Shown here: positions 1 through 3,862 of the stretch, in pieces
How the letters are laid out: every line of letters begins with the position of its first letter
Numbering within the stretch: the first letter of the stretch is position 1
Translations under genes and position numbers: made by a program
Notes under the pieces: generated by a model
Databases searched by the model: none
Seen by the model: the letters and a program-made list of their open reading frames with translations, nothing else
What the model was told of the DNA's origin: nothing
Assembly: GCA_009908535.1 (NCBI GenBank)
Contig: JAAAOD010000265.1
Coordinates: 1-5,830, forward strand
Length of the DNA stretch: 5,830 bases
Source: Verrucomicrobiota bacterium
GTDB taxonomy: Bacteria; Verrucomicrobiota; Verrucomicrobiia; Opitutales; Oceanipulchritudinaceae
Direction of reading: 5' to 3'

Positions 1-213
1 CCGTTGAAAGGCATTTTCCGCGAATTTCTTCGCCGCAAGGAACACCTTGCTGTGGTTGTGGACGAATTCGGCAGCTTTGCCGGCGTCATCTCCCTCGAGG
101 ATATCCTGGAGGCGCTCATTGGTCACGAGATCATGGACGAAGGCGACGAAGTGGAGGACATGCGCGCCTACGCGCGAAAGGCATCGCCTCATACCACGGA
201 CGGCCTCCGTTGA
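1..213 (+). CDS. CNNM/CorC-like CBS-domain membrane protein, C-terminal end (5' partial)
   Basis: The frame is open from base 1 to the TGA at 211-213, giving 70 visible residues; the true start lies before the window. The fragment contains the second half of a CBS pair: HLAVVVDEFG at fragment residues 15-24, then GVISLEDILEALIG at 28-41 and an acidic stretch (EIMDEGDEVEDMR, 43-55). This HLAVVVDE.G / G.ISLEDILE signature followed by IxDExDxVEDMR is characteristic of the DUF21-CBS (CNNM, CorC, 'hemolysin-like') family, whose members are inner-membrane proteins linked to Mg2+/divalent cation export. The protein ends about 30 residues after the CBS domain, so it lacks the extra CorC_HlyC C-terminal domain and belongs to the short form. 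Ion specificity cannot be judged from this fragment. It is separated from the downstream cluster by 403 bases and is probably a different transcription unit. Confidence 0.85.
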   Translation, partial: PLKGIFREFLRRKEHLAVVVDEFGSFAGVISLEDILEALIGHEIMDEGDEVEDMRAYARKASPHTTDGLR

Positions 214-308
214 ATCCTCCCGGGTACAGATTGGCCTCATCCCTTCTCGATTTGGATTTTCGTAAGCCCCGCCCGGCGCCCCACAGGTAGCCGAACTGGT
301 GAGAGTTT

Positions 309-360
309 GGCCGCGGGTGTCCCGAACGGCTTTCGCTCGTTCGCTACGAGCGGCGCGGCC
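309..360. repeat. nested inverted repeat (two 7-bp perfect stems)
   Basis: The inner arms CGCTCGT (334-340) and ACGAGCG (346-352) are perfectly complementary around a 5-base loop TCGCT. Outer arms GGCCGCG (309-315) and CGCGGCC (354-360) also match perfectly and enclose the inner hairpin, with an 18-base bulge on the left side only. There is no T-run on either side, so it does not look like an intrinsic terminator. It could be an RNA structure in a 3' UTR or a protein-binding palindrome, or it may be chance in GC-rich DNA. Confidence 0.4.
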
Positions 361-403
361 GCATCCCCCGGGCTCCCCCGCCTTGCATGAGGGTCGGCGG
401 CGA

Positions 404-451
404 CACGGCGACCACGGCGGCACACTTAAACTTTGCACAGTGATCGCCGTG
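404..451. repeat. inverted repeat around a 32-base loop
   Basis: CACGGCGA at 404-411 is the exact reverse complement of TCGCCGTG at 444-451. A second copy of the left arm, CACGGCG, lies at 413-419, so the right arm could pair with either. The right arm is followed by AGAAAAAAATC, which is not a terminator tail on the + strand. The repeat abuts the AT-rich putative promoter, so an operator or a switching RNA leader is conceivable; chance is equally possible. Confidence 0.3.
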
Positions 452-477
452 AGAAAAAAATCGTACTTAGGTAAAAC
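449..477 (+). promoter_or_regulatory. possible promoter for the downstream cluster
   Basis: This lies in the only AT-rich patch of the long intergenic region. A weak sigma70-type reading is GTGAGA (449-454, 4 of 6 to TTGACA), a 17-base spacer, and TAAAAC (472-477, 4 of 6 to TATAAT). Transcription would start near 484 and leave a leader of roughly 130 bases before the first gene. Other hexamers nearby fit about as well, so the exact boxes are uncertain. The placement is supported mainly by base composition and by the start of a dense same-strand cluster downstream. Confidence 0.25.
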
Positions 478-594
478 TATTTTGAATGGATATCACACCG
501 TGCGGGATCGGGCCTGCGCGTTCCGTTGCCTGCAGGTAGCAACCGTTCATCCGCCCTCTGCCCCACCGTGCGAGGAATTTTCCGCAAACCCGCC

Positions 595-602
595 GGAAGA
601 GG
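595..602 (+). promoter_or_regulatory. ribosome binding site GGAAGAGG before the first cluster gene
   Basis: GGAAGAGG is purine-rich and Shine-Dalgarno-like. It stands 6 bases from an ATG at 609 and 14 bases from the ATG at 617. The nearer ATG opens a frame whose first 66 codons do not look like protein, whereas the ATG at 617 opens the well-formed 67-aa gene. The spacing to the real start is therefore unusually long, or the two starts compete. Confidence 0.4.
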
Positions 603-616
603 TACATCATGTTGGC

Positions 617-820
617 ATGGCTGATAAAGAACACACGACGACCTGGCCGGAGCTTGCCATCGGCCTCTACGATAAACTCACCGGGAGAAACGCGGAAATC
701 ACTTACGAGATGGACAATCTGGAAGTTTGGGTCCCCAGCGGAACGGGTGAAAACGCATCCCACGCCCAATGGAAACTCAACGGCACTCTCCGCATTCGTA
801 CGCGCGATGGGGCAGGTTGA
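617..820 (+). CDS. 67-aa protein of unknown function
   Basis: I do not recognise this protein as a named family. Its coding nature is supported by codon choice (mostly G or C at third positions) and by a balanced, protein-like sequence. It starts MADKEHTTTWPELAIGLYD, continues LTGRNAEITYEMDNLEVWVP (residues 21-40), then has a Gly/Ser-rich turn and WKLNGTLRIRT (53-63). The alternation of polar and hydrophobic residues from about 26 to 63 suggests a small beta-rich fold after one N-terminal amphipathic helix (TWPELAIGLYDKL). There is no signal peptide, membrane segment or cysteine, so it is probably cytoplasmic. The start at 617 is the only ATG in frame near the ribosome site at 595-602, although the spacing is long. 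Its last codons overlap the start of the next gene by 14 bases, which implies translational coupling and possibly a joint function. Confidence 0.65.
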   Translation: MADKEHTTTWPELAIGLYDKLTGRNAEITYEMDNLEVWVPSGTGENASHAQWKLNGTLRIRTRDGAG

Positions 821-1157
821 TTCCGGGAAGCGGCTTCACATCACCGGCGCGGTGGATCTGACCGGTGCCGCCTGCAGCCTGAAGATAACGGGAGCGGGTT
901 CCCATCTGTTTGTCGACCTTGACAACCTCCGCCAGCTCTTGTCTCTGGCGGCAAGCCGGTCCGCGCGCAGGCTGTTTGCTCAGCTTTTCTCCCTTGGAAA
1001 GTTCCTTCAGGCCGGCGGCCACGAAAGTTTCCCTTTTCTCGTCAAGGTTCGCGGGCGTCCGCTGCTGTCCGTGGATACCGATGGGAAATTCCGTCTGCAC
1101 CTTATCGCGTGCTTTCTCCGCAAAGAACTCTGGCCCGGGTCGACAACAGCTCGATAA
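807..1157 (+). CDS. 116-aa protein of unknown function
   Basis: No family is recognised. From ATG 807 the frame has strong coding character to the TAA at 1155-1157. The N-terminal third looks beta-rich (KRLHITGAVDLTG, then CSLKITGAGSHLFVDLDN, up to residue 40). An amphipathic basic helix follows (LRQLLSLAASRSARRLFAQL, 41-60), then a segment LGKFLQAGG and two likely strands, FPFLVKVRGRPLLSVD (75-90) and GKFRLHLIACFL (93-104). There is no signal peptide or clear membrane span. The same frame stays open upstream to an ATG at 609, but that part reads like an out-of-frame shadow of the 67-aa gene (Arg/Ser/Thr-rich), so the start is placed at 807. No Shine-Dalgarno precedes 807. Initiation probably depends on ribosomes ending on the TGA at 818-820. 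The stop lies 17 bases before ldhA. The exact start is less certain than the frame. Confidence 0.6.
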   Translation: MGQVDSGKRLHITGAVDLTGAACSLKITGAGSHLFVDLDNLRQLLSLAASRSARRLFAQLFSLGKFLQAGGHESFPFLVKVRGRPLLSVDTDGKFRLHLIACFLRKELWPGSTTAR

Positions 1158-1174
1158 GGTTTTCCTTACCAGAC

Positions 1175-2170
1175 ATGAAAGTCGCTGTATTCGGCACCAA
1201 ACCCTATGACCGCCAGTTCTTTGAAAGCCGGGGAACGGGAAGGCACGAAAAGACCTATCTCGAACCCCGCCTGACCCCTGACACGGTCAGCCTTGCTGAG
1301 GGACACGAAGCCGTGTGCGTCTTTGTGCACGACAACCTCAACGCGGAGGTCATCGACAACCTGAAACAGTCGGGAGTACGCTACGTCGTCATTCGCGCCG
1401 CCGGCTTCAACAACGTGGATCTGGGGGCGGCAGCCAGACATGGCATCCGCGTAGCCCGCGTACCCGCCTATGCGCCGGATGGCGTCGCCGAATTCACCGT
1501 CGGCCTCATCCTGTCCCTGAATCGCGGCATTCACCGGGCATACTCCCGCATCCGCAACAGCAACTTCTCCCTCGACGGTCTCATGGGATTTAACATGCGT
1601 GGAAAAACCGTCGGGGTGATCGGGACGGGGAAAATAGGACAGTCGGTCTGTCAGATCCTGCTGGGGTTCGGATGCAGGGTCCTCGCGTTCGATGTGCACA
1701 AACAGGAATCCCTCCTGCAGGCAGGGGTGGAATATCGAGAGCTGGAAGACATCCTCCCGGCCGCAGATATCCTAACCCTGCACGTTCCCCTGTTACCCGC
1801 CACCCGCCGGATGATCAACGAGGAAACCCTCCGGAAAATGAAAAGCGGGGCCATGCTCATCAACACCAGCCGCGGGGAACTGATTGACACCGGAGCGGTC
1901 ATCGAAGCCCTGAAAAGCGGTCGTCTCAGCTCGCTGGGCATTGATGTCTATGAGGAGGAGGAAGGCGTTTTCTTCGAGGACCTGTCCAACGCCATTGTCG
2001 ATGATGACCAGCTTATGCGGCTGACCACCTTTCCCAATGTCATCCTCAGCAGCCACCAGGCCTTTTTCACCCGCGAGGCGATGGAGAACATCGCCCGCGT
2101 GACCCTGGAAAATCTCGACGCCTTTGCCGAGACAGGTGCCTCCCCCAACGAAGTGCATGCGCAGGAATAA
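1175..2170 (+). CDS. ldhA: D-lactate dehydrogenase (NAD-dependent D-2-hydroxyacid dehydrogenase, LdhA type)
   Basis: The protein reduces pyruvate to D-lactate with NADH in the cytoplasm, regenerating NAD+ during fermentation. Its 331 residues match the family length (E. coli LdhA 329). It starts MKVAVFGTKPYDRQFFE, the typical LdhA opening. The substrate loop IRAAGFNNVDL lies at 74-83, and the NAD-binding Rossmann motif VIGTGKIG at 148-155 ends in the acidic D173 (LAFD), which favours NAD over NADP. The catalytic set is complete by motif: R233 in NTSRGELID, E262 in DVYEEEEGVFFEDLSN, and H294 in SSHQAFFT. These correspond to R235, E264 and H296 of the E. coli enzyme. The DVYE..... FFEDLSN region separates LdhA from glycerate, phosphoglycerate and formate dehydrogenases of the same superfamily. 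The only ribosome-site candidate is AAGG at 1156-1159, overlapping the previous stop and rather distant, so coupling to the upstream gene is likely. Other 2-oxoacid substrates cannot be excluded. Confidence 0.93.
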   Translation: MKVAVFGTKPYDRQFFESRGTGRHEKTYLEPRLTPDTVSLAEGHEAVCVFVHDNLNAEVIDNLKQSGVRYVVIRAAGFNNVDLGAAARHGIRVARVPAYAPDGVAEFTVGLILSLNRGIHRAYSRIRNSNFSLDGLMGFNMRGKTVGVIGTGKIGQSVCQILLGFGCRVLAFDVHKQESLLQAGVEYRELEDILPAADILTLHVPLLPATRRMINEETLRKMKSGAMLINTSRGELIDTGAVIEALKSGRLSSLGIDVYEEEEGVFFEDLSNAIVDDDQLMRLTTFPNVILSSHQAFFTREAMENIARVTLENLDAFAETGASPNEVHAQE

Positions 2171-2174
2171 GGAA

Positions 2175-2327
2175 ATGCGAGGGAAAGCCTCCCTGCCGGA
2201 AAAAACCTGCCCGATCTGCGGGCGTACCTTTTCATGGCGGCGCAAGTGGAAGGCCCACTGGGACAGCGTGCGTTACTGCTCAGAGCGCTGCCGGCGGAAT
2301 CGATCCTCTGTAGCGGAAACCTCATGA
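2175..2327 (+). CDS. DUF2256 zinc-ribbon protein
   Basis: This 50-residue basic protein has the DUF2256 pattern: LPEKTCPICGRTFSWRRKW (7-25), then WDSVRYCSERCRRNR (29-43). Four cysteines, C12, C15, C35 and C39, form a CxxC...CxxxC set that should bind one zinc ion. The many Arg/Lys and Trp residues suggest nucleic-acid contact, but the family's function is unknown. ATG 2175 is preferred because AGGA at 2163-2166 precedes it by 8 bases. A second in-frame ATG at 2157 would add six residues and overlap ldhA. The gene begins 4 bases after the ldhA stop and its TGA overlaps the next gene's ATG (ATGA at 2324-2327). DUF2256 genes are, to my recollection, often next to photolyase/cryptochrome genes, and the same pairing is seen here, so a partner role to the flavoprotein is a reasonable inference. 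Confidence 0.85.
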   Translation: MRGKASLPEKTCPICGRTFSWRRKWKAHWDSVRYCSERCRRNRSSVAETS

Positions 2328-3829
2328 CAGAGACCGAAACCGCTCCGGAAGTGGTCTGGTTCAAGCGCGACCTTCGCGTTCGCGATCATGCCCCATTAAG
2401 GGAAGCCGCGCGGCGCGGTCCGGTCCTTCCCCTCTACCTTCTTGAACCGGAAATCCACCGTTCCGCCGACTTCGACCGCCTGCACTGGAATTTCATCCGC
2501 GAAGCCCTTCTCGAACTCGGAAAGAGTCTGGAGCAACTTGGTCTGCCGCTCATTTTCCGGGAGGGCGAGGCGGTGGAGGCCCTCGAGGAACTGCGCAGGG
2601 AAACGGGCTTCCGCCGGCTCTGGTCACATCAGGAAACCGGCAACGCCCTTTCCTATGCGCGCGACCGCAGAGTCATGAAATGGTCACGACAGCAGGGCGT
2701 CGAATGGCGGGAATTCCCGCAGAACGGGGTCGTCCGCCCCCTTCGCAACCGCGACGGCTGGTCGAAGCGGTGGAACGAAAGGATGAAGGGACCGCCGCTG
2801 CCGCCGCCCGCCCCGGCGAGGGCGCCCAGTCGGCTTCCGACGAGCGCTCCCCTGCCGACCAGCAACACCCTTGGTCTTGCCTCAAGGTCGGGTGATGCCG
2901 ACCTCACCGGCGGGGAAGCCCGGGGGCACGCCATTCTGCAAAGCTTTATCCACGAGCGAGGCCACGCCTATCACCGGGAAATGAGCAGCCCTGTCACCGC
3001 CTATGCCAGTTGTTCCCGCCTCAGCCCGTACTTCGCGTGGGGCTGCCTCTCGATCCGGACGGCCGTGCATGCGGTACGGGAAGCCTACGGGGATCCGATT
3101 CCTGCGGCCTCCGCGCGCTCTTTCCTGTCCCGCTGCCACTGGCATTGCCACTTCATGCAGAAACTGGAGGACGAACCGGAAATCGAGTTCCATCCCTTTC
3201 TTCGCACTTTCGAAAACCTGCGCCCGCGCGGGGAACCGAGAGACCTGCTCGCGGCATGGTGTGAGGGGCGTACGGGCTATCCCTTTGTTGACGCCTGCAT
3301 GCGTTCCCTGCGCTGGAACGGCTGGATCAATTTCCGCATGCGCGCGATGCTGGTTTCCTTTGCCGCCTACGACCTCTGGATCGACTGGCGCGATTTTCAC
3401 CCCTTCCTTGCCCGTCAGTTCATCGACTACGAACCGGGAATCCATCTCTCCCAGATCCAGATGCAGAGCGGCGTAACCGGTATCAACACCCTCCGCATCT
3501 ACAATCCGGTCAAACAGGGACTCGACCACGACCCGGACGGCACCTTCCTCCGGCGCTGGCTGCCCGAACTGGAGGCGCTTCCGGGACAGTGGATCCACCA
3601 GCCCTGGCTCGTGCCGGCAGAGATGGCAGCCAGACTGGGCTTTCGTCCGGGGCACACCTATCCGCTGCCCATTGTCGACCACGCCGGAGCCGTCCGCGCC
3701 GCCCGGGCCGCCTTTTCGAAGATACGCAAGACAGAGGGCTATGCGGCGGAACGGGAAAAAGTGCGGAAGCGCCACGGCAGCCGGAAGCGGCCGGGAGGAA
3801 GAACAGCGTCTCCGTCCCGACGCCCTTGA
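2324..3829 (+). CDS. photolyase/cryptochrome-family FAD protein (non-canonical)
   Basis: This 501-residue protein has the two photolyase domains. The N-terminal alpha/beta antenna domain begins VVWFKRDLRVRDHAPL (10-25) and runs to about 150. A Pro/Ala-rich linker spans about 156-182. The helical FAD-binding domain covers about 200-470, with SRLSPYFAWGCLS (231-243), GRTGYPFVDACMRSL (315-329), GWINFRMRAMLVSFA (333-347), ARQFIDYEPGIH (363-374), RIYNPVKQG (391-399) and RRWLPEL (410-416). The tail from 466 is rich in Lys/Arg. Relatives repair UV-induced pyrimidine dimers with light or act as blue-light receptors. Departures from E. coli photolyase, by hand alignment: W306 becomes R302, W359 is kept as W355, W382 becomes I378, and N378 becomes H374. 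The WR-E-FY region is replaced by SRCHWHCHFMQKLEDEP (269-285). Start 2324 has GGAA at 2314-2317 and overlaps the DUF2256 stop. Family membership is sure; repair versus signalling is not. Confidence 0.9.
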   Translation: MTETETAPEVVWFKRDLRVRDHAPLREAARRGPVLPLYLLEPEIHRSADFDRLHWNFIREALLELGKSLEQLGLPLIFREGEAVEALEELRRETGFRRLWSHQETGNALSYARDRRVMKWSRQQGVEWREFPQNGVVRPLRNRDGWSKRWNERMKGPPLPPPAPARAPSRLPTSAPLPTSNTLGLASRSGDADLTGGEARGHAILQSFIHERGHAYHREMSSPVTAYASCSRLSPYFAWGCLSIRTAVHAVREAYGDPIPAASARSFLSRCHWHCHFMQKLEDEPEIEFHPFLRTFENLRPRGEPRDLLAAWCEGRTGYPFVDACMRSLRWNGWINFRMRAMLVSFAAYDLWIDWRDFHPFLARQFIDYEPGIHLSQIQMQSGVTGINTLRIYNPVKQGLDHDPDGTFLRRWLPELEALPGQWIHQPWLVPAEMAARLGFRPGHTYPLPIVDHAGAVRAARAAFSKIRKTEGYAAEREKVRKRHGSRKRPGGRTASPSRRP

Positions 3830-3833
3830 CCCC

Positions 3834-3854
3834 GCGAAAAGGTTCGCTCTTCTT
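3834..3854 (+). terminator. possible weak terminator or attenuator before ppc
   Basis: GCGAA (3834-3838) pairs with TTCGC (3843-3847) around an AAGG loop and is followed by TCTTCTT (3848-3854). The stem has only five pairs and the tail is interrupted by cytosines, so efficient termination is unlikely. It sits in the 33-base gap between the photolyase gene and ppc, where partial termination would lower or tune ppc expression from the upstream promoter. Confidence 0.25.
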
Positions 3855-3861
3855 GAAAAGG
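3855..3861 (+). promoter_or_regulatory. ribosome site GAAAAGG affecting the ppc start choice
   Basis: GAAAAGG ends only one base before ATG 3863, too close to serve it, but 7 bases before an in-frame GTG at 3869. An identical GAAAAGG occurs at 3836-3842, inside the small hairpin, 20 bases from ATG 3863. The spacing favours GTG 3869, while the codon favours ATG 3863. An in-frame TGA at 3854-3856 excludes any start further upstream. Confidence 0.35.
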
Positions 3862-3862
3862 C

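Larger units (their letters stand above)
214..616. other. intergenic region without a convincing gene
   Basis: No reading frame on either strand looks like protein here. The frames that stay open are rich in Arg, Pro, Ala and Ser, as expected from non-coding GC-rich DNA. What can be seen is a GC-rich first part (about 270-425) with nested inverted repeats, a sharply more AT-rich patch at about 426-490, and a leader running into the ribosome site at 595-602. No tRNA cloverleaf, riboswitch core or clear rho-independent terminator for the upstream CBS gene was recognised. Confidence 0.6.

Noticed and set aside
334..360. Rho-independent terminator for the CBS-domain gene
   Set aside because: The hairpin is perfect but is not followed by a T-run on the + strand, and no A-run precedes it for the other strand.
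285..380. Possible tRNA or structured RNA gene, suggested by paired arms
   Set aside because: No acceptor stem, anticodon arm or T-arm consensus can be fitted around the stems at 309-360.
299..616. Upstream extension of the 67-aa gene back to ATG 299
   Set aside because: Residues before 617 are low-quality (Arg, Pro, Ala-rich with no fold-like pattern), base composition changes abruptly within it, and the ribosome site lies at 595-602.
609..806. N-terminal extension of the 116-aa protein from ATG 609
   Set aside because: In this frame the translation is Arg/Ser/Thr-rich and out of frame to a well-formed 67-aa gene with better codon use; kept only as a possible alternative start in the findings.
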